From Aurantimonas sp036252795 (GTDB lineage: Bacteria > Pseudomonadota > Alphaproteobacteria > Rhizobiales > Rhizobiaceae): 33,652 nucleotides of DNA. The DNA lies in the NCBI GenBank assembly GCA_036252795.1, contig DASYHY010000228.1:1-33652 (forward strand). The letters are read 5' to 3'. How positions within the stretch are numbered: the stretch's first letter is position 1; every line of letters begins with the position of its first letter. Position numbers and translations under genes: made by a program. This document shows, in pieces, positions 9,870 through 17,459 of the stretch. The notes under the pieces are model-generated. The model ran no database searches. It was not told where the DNA came from and saw only the letters and a list, made by a program, of their open reading frames with translations.

Positions 9870-9987
9870 ATGCGTCGACCCCCTGCCTTCGTAAGGCCCG
9901 GCATGTTTACGCCCGACCTTCGATGCCGGCAACGCTCAAGCCGCACCAAGCCGTCTTTTTTGTGACTGCTGCGCCGGGACAGCCGCT

Positions 9988-10926
9988 TCAGAGCGTCTGC
10001 GGTCCGTAGGCAGGCGCCGCGACGGCGACCAGCGGCGCGTGGCGAACGGGATCGACCCGCCGCGACGGCATCTCGACCATCTCATAGGCCCGCCGGTCGG
10101 CGAGCAGCGCCTGCAGCGCCAGCGCGTTGAGCTTGTGACCACCGCGATAGGAGCGGTAGCAGCCGAGCACCCGCGCGCCCGCCAGCGCCTGGTCGCCGAT
10201 GGCGTCCAGCGTCTTGTGGCGGACGAACTCGTCCTTGTAGCGCAGGCCTTCCGGATTGATCACCCGGCCGTCCTCGCCGATCACGACGGAATTCTCGAGC
10301 GAGGAGCCGAGCGCGAAGCCGGCGGCCCAGAGGCGCTCGACGTCCTTCATGAAGCCGAAGGTGCGGGCCCGCGACAGGTCGCGCGCGAAACGCTCGGCCG
10401 TCAGGTCGGCGCTGTAGCTCTGGCGCCCGATCACCGGGCTGTCGAACTCGATCTCGACCTCGAAACGCGTGCCGTTGTGCGGGCGGTACTCGGCCCAGGC
10501 GCCGTTCATCTCGACGATCACCGGCTTCAGGACTCGCAGATAGCGGCGCCGGCAGGCCTGGCTGACGATGCCGGCCTCGCGGATCGCCGCGATGAAGGCC
10601 ACGGCGCAGCCGTCCATGATCGGGGTTTCGTGCGCGTCGATCTGCACGACGATGTTGTCGACGCCCATCGCGTAGAGCGAGGCCATCAGGTGCTCGATCG
10701 TCGCCACGTGCGCGCCGCGCGGGTCGCCGACCACGGTGGCCAGGTCCATCAGCGCGGCGTTGGACGACGTCGCCTTGATTTCGTGAAGAAGCTCGCTGCC
10801 GTCGAAGAGGTGGAAGACGATGCCGGTGTTGGCCTCTGCCGGAAGCAGGCTGAGCTGGACAGGCAGGCCGCTGTGGACGCCGACACCGTCGAACGCAATC
10901 CGCGAGCCTATCGTCTGCTGAAACAT
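9988..10926 (-). CDS. lpxC: UDP-3-O-acyl-N-acetylglucosamine deacetylase LpxC
   Basis: Catalyses the first committed step of lipid A synthesis, a zinc-dependent deacetylation in the cytosol. With the ATG start, 312 residues are predicted. The zinc ligands H79 (ATIEHLMASL), H237 and D241 (HKTLDAIGD) and the catalytic H264 (GGHKLN) fall at almost the positions known from E. coli. The N-terminus QQTIGSRIAFDGVGVHSG is the usual opening. A TTG at 10941 would add five residues; neither start has a strong ribosome binding site. It is separated from ftsZ by a strong terminator and so needs its own promoter in the 265 bases upstream. Confidence 0.95.
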   Translation of the reverse strand: MFQQTIGSRIAFDGVGVHSGLPVQLSLLPAEANTGIVFHLFDGSELLHEIKATSSNAALMDLATVVGDPRGAHVATIEHLMASLYAMGVDNIVVQIDAHETPIMDGCAVAFIAAIREAGIVSQACRRRYLRVLKPVIVEMNGAWAEYRPHNGTRFEVEIEFDSPVIGRQSYSADLTAERFARDLSRARTFGFMKDVERLWAAGFALGSSLENSVVIGEDGRVINPEGLRYKDEFVRHKTLDAIGDQALAGARVLGCYRSYRGGHKLNALALQALLADRRAYEMVEMPSRRVDPVRHAPLVAVAAPAYGPQTL

Positions 10927-11246
10927 TGACACTACCGGCAAACCTTTCCCACCATGCAGATCGAGGAACAGCGCACTTCAAAGAGTTGGCTGGCGTCCCC
11001 TCGGCGCTTCGGTTCCGTTGCCGCTGCTGTCCGATCGCCCCCCGACGACCCACTGCGGCGCAAACCTTTGAAACGCGTAGAAAGTCCTAGAACGGGCCTC
11101 CTTCGGGGCCAAATCACGCTTTCTTACCCGTTGTTACCACTCGCACGGTTAACGCATCGCAAAAGCGAGGATTTTCAACAACTTGTACGAAACAAGGCCC
11201 GCCGGGGTGCCGGCGGGCCTTGTGTCAATCTTGCAACGTGCTTGGA
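10927..11246. other. Intergenic region between ftsZ and lpxC
   Basis: 320 bases with no credible gene. The ftsZ end holds an intrinsic terminator. The remaining 265 bases should contain the lpxC promoter on the minus strand. A single TTAAC half-site (GGTTAACG near 11150) is present, but no partner TTAA seven bases away. I could not choose a -35/-10 pair with confidence. Confidence 0.6.
11192..11223 (-). terminator. Intrinsic terminator of the ddl-ftsQ-ftsA-ftsZ transcript
   Basis: A perfect 14-base stem, ACAAGGCCCGCCGG (11192-11205) with CCGGCGGGCCTTGT (11210-11223) and a four-base loop, starts 23 bases after the ftsZ stop. On the minus strand the stem ends in CCTTGT and continues TTCGTACAAG, a short T-rich tail. 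It marks the end of the dcw cluster. Confidence 0.85.
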
Positions 11247-12806
11247 TCAGTTGGCCTGGCGGCGCAGGAAGGCCGGAATCTCAAGCTGATCGTCATCCCC
11301 TGCAGGGCGCTGCGCGGCAGCCGGACGGGCTGCTGATTCTGCCGCCACGCGACGCGGCGCGTAGGGGCTCGGCTCGGCCGGCGCCCGGCGCGGCTGCTCG
11401 GCGGCGGGACGGCGCGCCTCGGCGACACTCTCTTCCTCGTCGCGGCGCGACAGGCCGGTCGTCAGCCGGCGCAGCAGGCCCATCGGCCCCCTGTCCTCGT
11501 GACCGTCGACAGAGGCCGCGCGGCTTTCGATCTCGGCGCGAACGGTCGGCGGGAAGTCCTCGACGCGCGGCATGCGTGGCGGCTGCGCGGCAGTCTCCCG
11601 CTGGGTCGCCGGCGCCGGGCTGACATGGGCGATCTCGGCGACGAGGGCGGCGGTGAAGTCGTCCTCGATCTCGTCGGCCGGAGCGAGGTCTTCCTCGGCC
11701 ATCGGGAAGCTATGCGCGGGCTCCGCAGCGACGGGGCGCTGCGCGACCGGCTGGGCCACCGGCACGGCGCGCGGCTGCGCCGCGGGCTGCGCCACCGGCT
11801 GTGCCTGGGCCATGACGGGCCGCTCGGCGACATAGCCTTCCGCCTTGTCGATGCCGGTCGCGACGACCGACACGCGGATGACGCCCTCGAGGTTCTCGTC
11901 GAAGGTCGCGCCGAGGATGATGTTGGCATCCTGGTCGACTTCCTCGCGGATCCGGGTCGCCGCCTCGTCGACCTCGAACAGCGTCAGGTCGCGGCCGCCG
12001 GTGATCGAGATCAAGAGGCCCTTGGCGCCCTTCATCGAGGTCTCGTCGAGCAGCGGATTGGCGATCGCTGCCTCGGCGGCGGCCATCGCGCGGCCCTCGC
12101 CGGAGGCCTCGCCCGTTCCCATCATCGCCTTGCCCATCTCGCGCATGACCGAGCGGACGTCGGCGAAGTCGAGATTGATCAGGCCTTCCTTCACCATCAG
12201 GTCGGTGATGCAGGCGACGCCCGAGTAGAGCACCTGGTCGGCCATGCCGAAGGCATCGGCGAAGGTGGTCTTGTCGTTGGCGATCCGGAACAGGTTCTGG
12301 TTCGGGATAACGATCAGCGTGTCGACGTTCTTCTGCAGTTCCTCGATGCCCTGGTCGGCGATCCGCAGCCGGCGCTGGCCCTCGAAGTGGAACGGCTTGG
12401 TGACGACGCCGACGGTGAGGATGCCCTTCTCGCGGGCCGCCCGCGCCACCACCGGCGCAGCGCCCGTGCCTGTGCCGCCGCCCATGCCGGCAGTGACGAA
12501 GCACATGTGCGAGCCGAGCAGGTGATCGCAGATCTCGTCGATCGACTCTTCCGCGGCGGCCCGGCCGACTTCCGGCTGCGAACCTGCGCCCAGACCCTCG
12601 GTCACGGCGACGCCCATCTGGATGATGCGTTCGGCCCGCGACGAGCGAAGCGCCTGCGCGTCGGTGTTGGCGATCACGAACTCGACCCCTTCGAGGCCGG
12701 CGTTGATCATGTTGTTGACCGCATTGCAGCCGCCGCCGCCGACGCCGAAGACGGTGATGCGGGGCTTCAGCTCGGTGATGTCAGGCTTGTTGAGGGTGAT
12801 GCTCAT
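11247..12806 (-). CDS. ftsZ: Cell division protein FtsZ
   Basis: Tubulin-like GTPase that forms the Z-ring. The GTPase and activation domains cover about residues 1-320, with the tubulin signature GGGTGTG (109-115) and the T7 loop NLDFAD (211-216). A Pro/Ala/Gln/Glu-rich linker of about 185 residues follows (321-505), far longer than in E. coli but usual for alphaproteobacteria. The C-terminal peptide LEIPAFLRRQAN should bind FtsA and other partners. The total is 519 residues. The start at 12806 follows GAGGAACG; a longer in-frame reading from 12887 is not supported. A 121-base gap separates it from ftsA, enough for a private promoter, but I see no CtrA box there. Confidence 0.97.
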   Translation of the reverse strand: MSITLNKPDITELKPRITVFGVGGGGCNAVNNMINAGLEGVEFVIANTDAQALRSSRAERIIQMGVAVTEGLGAGSQPEVGRAAAEESIDEICDHLLGSHMCFVTAGMGGGTGTGAAPVVARAAREKGILTVGVVTKPFHFEGQRRLRIADQGIEELQKNVDTLIVIPNQNLFRIANDKTTFADAFGMADQVLYSGVACITDLMVKEGLINLDFADVRSVMREMGKAMMGTGEASGEGRAMAAAEAAIANPLLDETSMKGAKGLLISITGGRDLTLFEVDEAATRIREEVDQDANIILGATFDENLEGVIRVSVVATGIDKAEGYVAERPVMAQAQPVAQPAAQPRAVPVAQPVAQRPVAAEPAHSFPMAEEDLAPADEIEDDFTAALVAEIAHVSPAPATQRETAAQPPRMPRVEDFPPTVRAEIESRAASVDGHEDRGPMGLLRRLTTGLSRRDEEESVAEARRPAAEQPRRAPAEPSPYAPRRVAAESAARPAAAQRPAGDDDQLEIPAFLRRQAN

Positions 12807-12927
12807 CTGTCGTTCCTCGTTCCACTGTTCGGGCCGTCTCGCCGCGCGGCCGATCCCTTGATCCATGCTTGCCGGCGCACGGCGCACCGTTTCGTTGGCA
12901 ACCCGTCGGCTTGCGCCGCGGATATTG

Positions 12928-14253
12928 TCAGAGGCTCCGCCGGAGCCACGAGCCGATCCGTCCTGTCCTGGTGTTCTCGTCGACCGCGAAAGCCGCGATC
13001 GACGTCTCCGCGACGTATTCGCTGTGCGCCACCTGCGGGTAGATCAGGAGCCCGACCGCGGTGGCGAAGGCCGGTCCCTTGTGCGACGGGTTGAGGCCGG
13101 AGACGCCCACCGGCCGCCCGAGGCGGACATTGCGCTGGAGGATGCTTCGCGCCGTTTCGCCGAGGCCGGCCAGCTGGCTGGCGCCGCCGGTGAGGACGAC
13201 CCGCTTGCCGATGACGGGGCCGAGGCCGGAGGCGGCCAGCCGGTCGCGCACCAGCTCCAGCGTCTCCTCGACGCGGGGCCGGATGATCTTGGCGACCAGC
13301 GAGCGCGCGACGGTCACCGGCGCCTCGATCCCGTCCTCGCCGAGCGGCGCGACCTGGACGCTCTCGCCGTCCTCCATCAGTTCGCTCAGCGTGCAGCCGT
13401 GCATGACCTTCAGCCGCTCGGCGTCGGCCGGGCGGATCGACAGGCCGCGCGCCAGATCCATGGTGATGTGGTGCCCGCCCATGGCGACCTGGTCGGCGTA
13501 GACGAAGCGCCCGTTCTGGAAGATCGCGATCGTCGTGGCGCCGCCGCCCATGTCGATGCAGGCCGACCCCATCGCCGCCTCGTCCTCGACCAGCGTCGAC
13601 AGGGCGCTGGCGTAGGGCGTTGCGACGAACGCCTCGACCATCAGATGCGCCCGGTTGATCACCGCCTCGAGGTTGCGCAGCGGCGTTTCCTCGGCAGTGA
13701 GCACGTGCATGGAGGCGGAGAGCCGGGAGCCGGCCATCCCCAGCACCTGCTCCACGCCGCCCTCCCCGTCGATCGCGTAGTCGCAGGCGATCGAGTGCAG
13801 CGAGACACGGTTGTCGTCGAGCGGCACCCTGGCTGCCATTCCCAGGACCTTCGTGAGGTCGAGCCGGGTGATCTCGCCGTCGGTGGCGATCTCGGCGCTT
13901 CCCCTGAAGGTCTTCAGCCGCCCGGCGGTCACCGAGACGATGAGGGATTCGATGGTGAGCCCAGCCATGCGCTCGGCCGCCTCGACGCAGTGGCGGATCG
14001 CCTGCTCGGCCGCGTCGAGATCGACGACGACGCCGGACTTGATGCCGTGCGAGCGCTGATGGCCGACGCCGACCACCTCGATGGCGTGGGTACGGCCCGG
14101 CAGCATCTCGCTGGGCAGGCGGGGCCGCAGCCGGGCGATCAGGCAGGTCACCTTCTCCGAGCCGACATCGAGCACCGAAATCACGCGCGAGCGCCGCTTG
14201 GGCAGGGCGCTGATGCGCGGCAGATCGCTCCGGCCGCGTGCAAACAGACTCAT
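12928..14253 (-). CDS. ftsA: Cell division protein FtsA
   Basis: Actin-like ATPase that anchors FtsZ to the membrane and recruits later division proteins. The 441 residues show the actin-fold motifs: phosphate 1 (LDVGSEKVTCLIA, about 28-40), phosphate 2 (CIDMGGGATTIAIF) and the adenosine motif (VVLTGGASQLAGL). The very end, GRIGSWLRRSL, is the amphipathic membrane-targeting helix. The ATG overlaps the ftsQ stop as ATGA, so translation is coupled. ftsZ begins 121 bases downstream. Confidence 0.97.
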   Translation of the reverse strand: MSLFARGRSDLPRISALPKRRSRVISVLDVGSEKVTCLIARLRPRLPSEMLPGRTHAIEVVGVGHQRSHGIKSGVVVDLDAAEQAIRHCVEAAERMAGLTIESLIVSVTAGRLKTFRGSAEIATDGEITRLDLTKVLGMAARVPLDDNRVSLHSIACDYAIDGEGGVEQVLGMAGSRLSASMHVLTAEETPLRNLEAVINRAHLMVEAFVATPYASALSTLVEDEAAMGSACIDMGGGATTIAIFQNGRFVYADQVAMGGHHITMDLARGLSIRPADAERLKVMHGCTLSELMEDGESVQVAPLGEDGIEAPVTVARSLVAKIIRPRVEETLELVRDRLAASGLGPVIGKRVVLTGGASQLAGLGETARSILQRNVRLGRPVGVSGLNPSHKGPAFATAVGLLIYPQVAHSEYVAETSIAAFAVDENTRTGRIGSWLRRSL

Positions 14254-15152
14254 ACCGGGTTGTCCTTCCGGCTACGCTTGATGATCTTCTCGCGCTCCTC
14301 GAGCGCGGCGTTGCGGCGCACCAGGGCTTCCGAGGTCAGCTTGATCGCCATCCGGTCGGCCAGCCGGACGTCGACGGCGGCGATATCGCGCGACAGCAAT
14401 CCATGCTCCCGATCCATTCGTGCCACCTCCGCAAGGGCTTCGACCGCCCCCTCCTCCGGAAGCCGGATGGTCACGCCATTCTCCAGGCGCAGGTCCCACC
14501 GGCGGTCGCCCACCCGAATATACGCCCGCACCCTTGCGCGAAGCTCGGGCAGCACTTCCATCTCGTCGATCAGCGCCGCGGCGGAATCCGCCGCGCCGGT
14601 GCCCACGACGACCGGCAGGGCCGCATAGCGCCCCGGCACGTAAGGGACGATCTCCTTGCCCTCGCGATTGACCACGAGGAACTCGGTACCTCGTTGCCAG
14701 ACCGCGTAGGGCCGGTGCTCGGAGAGCGTGATCCGGACGCGGTCCGGGAAGATCTTGGCGACGGAGGCGCGATCCACCCAGGGCATCGCCTCCAGCGTCT
14801 CGCGCGCAGCCGAGGGGTCGAGGGAGAACAGGCTCTGCGAGCCAGTCATCCAGAGCGCCTGCAGCGCGTCGATCTCGGAGGTCTCGTTGTTGCCCTCGAC
14901 GTCGATCTGCTCGATCGAGAAGCCGAGCGGCTGGGCGAAGGCGTCGATGACCGTGACGGTGTGCCCGCCGGTGGAGATGCCGTAGACGACGCTGGAGCCG
15001 ATCACCATGGCCGCCATCATCCCGAAGCGCGGCAGCGGCGCGCGGGCCAGCGCCGCGGCGCCGGCCGAGGTGCGGCGCGCGAGCCGCACGACATGCAAAG
15101 TCAGCCGGCCCGGCGCGCGCAGCGGCCGGTAGGCGTCGTTCATCGGCCGCAT
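14250..15152 (-). CDS. ftsQ: Cell division protein FtsQ
   Basis: Bitopic inner-membrane protein linking early and late divisome parts. The 300 residues have a basic cytoplasmic N-terminus of about 42 residues, one transmembrane segment (about 43-60), a POTRA domain starting FSIEQIDVEGNNE (78-90) and the FtsQ/DivIB beta domain. The start at 15152 is chosen because GGAGG lies seven bases upstream. A second ATG at 15143 forms ATGA with the ddl stop but sits too far from that site. With the chosen start the gene overlaps ddl by 13 bases. It overlaps ftsA by four. Confidence 0.95.
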   Translation of the reverse strand: MRPMNDAYRPLRAPGRLTLHVVRLARRTSAGAAALARAPLPRFGMMAAMVIGSSVVYGISTGGHTVTVIDAFAQPLGFSIEQIDVEGNNETSEIDALQALWMTGSQSLFSLDPSAARETLEAMPWVDRASVAKIFPDRVRITLSEHRPYAVWQRGTEFLVVNREGKEIVPYVPGRYAALPVVVGTGAADSAAALIDEMEVLPELRARVRAYIRVGDRRWDLRLENGVTIRLPEEGAVEALAEVARMDREHGLLSRDIAAVDVRLADRMAIKLTSEALVRRNAALEEREKIIKRSRKDNPV

Positions 15153-16063
15153 GAGGCGTCCTCCACCATCCAGGCGAGCAGTTCGGGGAAGCTGTGGCCG
15201 GAGGCGGCGGCGATGTCGGGCACCAGCGAAACTTCGGTCATGCCCGGCTGGGTGTTGATCTCCAGCCAGATGATCTCGCCGCCCTCGCCGAACCGGTCGT
15301 CGTAGCGGAAGTCGGAGCGCGAGACGCCGCGGCAGCCGATGCCCCGGTGCGCGACGAGCGACCATTCCTGGATCTTCCGCGTGACCGACGCAGGGATCTC
15401 CGCCGGCACGACATGGCGCGAGCCGCCGGCGACGTATTTGGAATCGTAGTCGTAGAAGGCGTGGCCTTCGGTGAGAATCTCGCAAACTTCCAGGGCGACG
15501 TCGCCCATGACGGCGCAGGTGAACTCCCGCCCGTGGACGAAACGCTCGACCATGACGATGTCGCCATAGGGCCAGTCGTCGGCGTAGAGCTCCTGCGGCG
15601 GGTACTCCTGGTCCTCGCGCACGATCAGCACGCCGAAGCTGGAGCCTTCGGCCACCGGCTTGACCACGTAGGGCGGCGACAGGACGTGCGCCTTGGCCGC
15701 CTCGTGGCGGTGCATGACCTTGGCTTCGGCGACCGGAATGCCGGCGGCCGCCGCGATCGTCTTGGCGATCTGCTTGTTCATGGCCAGCGCCGAGGCCAGC
15801 ACGCCCGAATGGGTGTAGGGGATCTGCAGATATTCCAGGATGCCCTGGATGGTGCCGTCCTCGCCGTAGGGCCCGTGCAGCGCGTTGAACGCGACGTCCG
15901 GACGCAGCTCTGCCAGCACCGTCGCGACATCGCGGTCGACGTCGACGGTGGTCACGGCATAGCCGGCCGTCTTGAGCGCGGCCGCGCAGGCGGCGCCGGA
16001 GCGCAGGCTCACCGGCCGCTCCGACGAAAATCCACCCATCAAAACCGCGACATTCTTGGCCAT
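15140..16063 (-). CDS. ddl: D-alanine-D-alanine ligase
   Basis: ATP-grasp ligase that joins two D-alanines for the peptidoglycan stem peptide. The 307 residues are the normal length. Recognisable parts are GGFSSERPVSL (10-20, with the D-Ala-contacting Glu15), HGPYGEDGTIQGILEYL (63-79), the lysine and Ser141 loop in VVKPVAEGSSFGV, the YDYDSKY substrate lid and the metal-binding EINTQPGMT near the end. The start at 16063 has AAGG six bases upstream; a 13-residue longer form from 16102 is possible. It opens the ddl-ftsQ-ftsA-ftsZ block, and its promoter region holds a perfect CtrA box 57-72 bases before the ATG. Confidence 0.96.
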   Translation of the reverse strand: MAKNVAVLMGGFSSERPVSLRSGAACAAALKTAGYAVTTVDVDRDVATVLAELRPDVAFNALHGPYGEDGTIQGILEYLQIPYTHSGVLASALAMNKQIAKTIAAAAGIPVAEAKVMHRHEAAKAHVLSPPYVVKPVAEGSSFGVLIVREDQEYPPQELYADDWPYGDIVMVERFVHGREFTCAVMGDVALEVCEILTEGHAFYDYDSKYVAGGSRHVVPAEIPASVTRKIQEWSLVAHRGIGCRGVSRSDFRYDDRFGEGGEIIWLEINTQPGMTEVSLVPDIAAASGHSFPELLAWMVEDASCGR

Positions 16064-16119
16064 CGACGCCTTAATCCATCCTTGAGGAGGGCTTCCGGCC
16101 ATTCATCGCAGCCCGATGG

Positions 16120-16135
16120 TTAAGCGGTGGTTAAC
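16120..16135 (-). promoter_or_regulatory. CtrA-type box upstream of ddl-ftsQAZ
   Basis: TTAA (16120-16123), seven bases, then TTAAC (16131-16135) is a perfect match to the CtrA consensus. The flanks make it GGTTAA-N7-TTAACC, so both strands match. On the minus strand it also contains the half motif TTAACCAT. It lies 57-72 bases upstream of the ddl ATG, suitable for overlapping the -35 of a ddl promoter. Confidence 0.75.
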
Positions 16136-16316
16136 CGATTGGGGCGAAAGCAAGAAAATCGTAAGGCTGTCGGCAGATAGAGCCAGGCGCGGCAGCATCG
16201 CTGCGCCTGTGCGGCTTGCGGGCCACGCCGCGGCGGAGGCCGCGCTGATCGCCCGCGCCACGCGCCGAGTGGTGCAAACGAAAGCCGTGCTGGGCCCAAG
16301 CCGGCGCCAGCTGCTT

Positions 16317-16328
16317 ATGGTTAACCAT
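16317..16328. promoter_or_regulatory. Palindrome ATGGTTAACCAT, possible CtrA half-site pair
   Basis: A perfect 12-base palindrome, so the CtrA-associated half motif TTAACCAT reads on both strands. It lies about 190 bases further from ddl than the full CtrA box and could be an auxiliary site. No second TTAA is seven bases away, so it is not a full box. Confidence 0.35.
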
Positions 16329-16404
16329 CAGGAAAACCGACTAGCCACCTGATGTGACTCTGTCTTTGCACTTTCAGTGACTGGCGCTGCGCTCTGGAAC
16401 TGGC

Positions 16405-16430
16405 CGATCTCCCCCTTGTGGAGGAGATCG
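16405..16430 (-). terminator. Stem-loop downstream of murB
   Basis: Eight-base perfect arms CGATCTCC (16405-16412) and GGAGATCG (16423-16430) around a ten-base loop, 60 bases after the murB stop. There is no T-run on the minus strand after it, so termination is only possible. It would fit the end of the mraZ-murB block. Confidence 0.3.
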
Positions 16431-16490
16431 AGGCGTCACCGCTCGGCGCCCCATCAGCACGAAAAGGCATCGCTGTCCGGAGGCGCAGCC

Positions 16491-17459
16491 TCAGCCCCGG
16501 CCGAGGAACGGCTCGACGGCCTGCCCGTCGGCGAAGTTGCCCAGGCGCTTGATTTCCCAATCCAGCCGGATGCCGGATGTCTCCAGCACCCGCGCCCGCA
16601 CGGTCTCGCCGAGCAGTTCCAGGTCGTGGCCGGTCGCTGCCCCGGTATTGATCATGAAGTTGCAGTGCATCTCGGACATCTGCGCCCCGCCGACGACGAG
16701 GCCGCGGCAGCCGGCCCGGTCGACTTCCTTCCAGGCGGACGAGCCCGGCGGGTTCTTGAAGGTGGAGCCGCCGGTCTTCTCGCGGATCGGCTGCACCGTC
16801 TCGCGATGGTGCTGGACCTCGTCCATCTGGGTCCGGATCGTCGCCGTGTCCTCGGCGTAGCCCTCGAACACCGCGCTGGTGAAGATAAGGTCGCCCGCCG
16901 CCTCGGAGTGGCGGTAGGAATACCCCATCGCCTCGTTGGACAGGACGTGGATTGCGCCGCGCCGGTCGACGGCCCGCACCTCGCGCACGCGCTCCCGCGT
17001 CTCGACGCCGTTGGCCCCGGCGTTCATCCGCAGCGCCCCACCGATCGCACCGGGAATGCCGTGATAGAAGTGGAATCCGCCGAGCCCGGCCTCCAGCGCG
17101 ACGGCCGCCACCCGCTTGTCCGGCGCTGCGGCACCGGCGGTGATGGTCGTTGAGCCCGATTGCTCGACCTGCCCGAAGCCCTTGGCCGAGAGGCGGATCA
17201 CGACGCCCGGAATGCCGCCGTCGCGCACCAGGAGGTTCGACCCGATGCCGACGACCAGCACCGGGATGTCGTCCGGCAGCGCCTTGAGGAAGCTCGACAG
17301 ATCCGCCTCGTCGGCCGGCTGGAACAGCAGCTCCGCCGGTCCGCCGGTACGGAACCAGGTGATCTTGTCCATGCCGGCGTCGGGCGTCAGCCGTCCGCGC
17401 ACATCGGCCAGCCGATTCCCCAGCCGGGCGAGCAGTGCCGCGCCGTCGATCTCAGGCAT
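16491..17459 (-). CDS. murB: UDP-N-acetylmuramate dehydrogenase MurB
   Basis: FAD enzyme that reduces UDP-GlcNAc-enolpyruvate to UDP-MurNAc with NADPH in the cytosol. The 322 residues show the FAD-binding GIGSNLLVRDGGIPGVVI (71-88), FYHGIPGAIGGALRMNAGAN (131-150), SYRHSE (181-186), the proton-donor serine S232 in GGSTFKNP and the catalytic glutamate E302 in LDWEIKRLG. The ATG lies inside the last codons of murC, an eight-base overlap (ATGCCTGA), so translation is coupled. It is the last gene before the 427-base gap. Confidence 0.96.
   Translation of the reverse strand: MPEIDGAALLARLGNRLADVRGRLTPDAGMDKITWFRTGGPAELLFQPADEADLSSFLKALPDDIPVLVVGIGSNLLVRDGGIPGVVIRLSAKGFGQVEQSGSTTITAGAAAPDKRVAAVALEAGLGGFHFYHGIPGAIGGALRMNAGANGVETRERVREVRAVDRRGAIHVLSNEAMGYSYRHSEAAGDLIFTSAVFEGYAEDTATIRTQMDEVQHHRETVQPIREKTGGSTFKNPPGSSAWKEVDRAGCRGLVVGGAQMSEMHCNFMINTGAATGHDLELLGETVRARVLETSGIRLDWEIKRLGNFADGQAVEPFLGRG

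Larger units (their letters stand above)
16064..16490. other. 427-base gap between murB and ddl
   Basis: The longest gene-free stretch inside the dcw cluster. Small open frames exist on both strands, but none has a recognisable protein or good ribosome binding site. The region holds a CtrA box near ddl, a 12-base palindrome containing TTAACCAT, a GACTC site at 16356-16360 (a GANTC site of the kind methylated by CcrM) and a stem-loop after murB. It most likely ends one transcription unit and starts the next. Confidence 0.7.

Noticed and set aside
12807..12927. A CtrA or GANTC site directly before ftsZ, as in Caulobacter.
   Set aside because: I searched the 121-base ftsA-ftsZ gap by eye and found no TTAA or GANTC.
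16116..16352. Small open frames on both strands in the murB-ddl gap (for example plus 16116-16352, minus 16131-16328).
   Set aside because: No recognisable protein, no clear ribosome binding site, and they overlap the CtrA box and palindrome.
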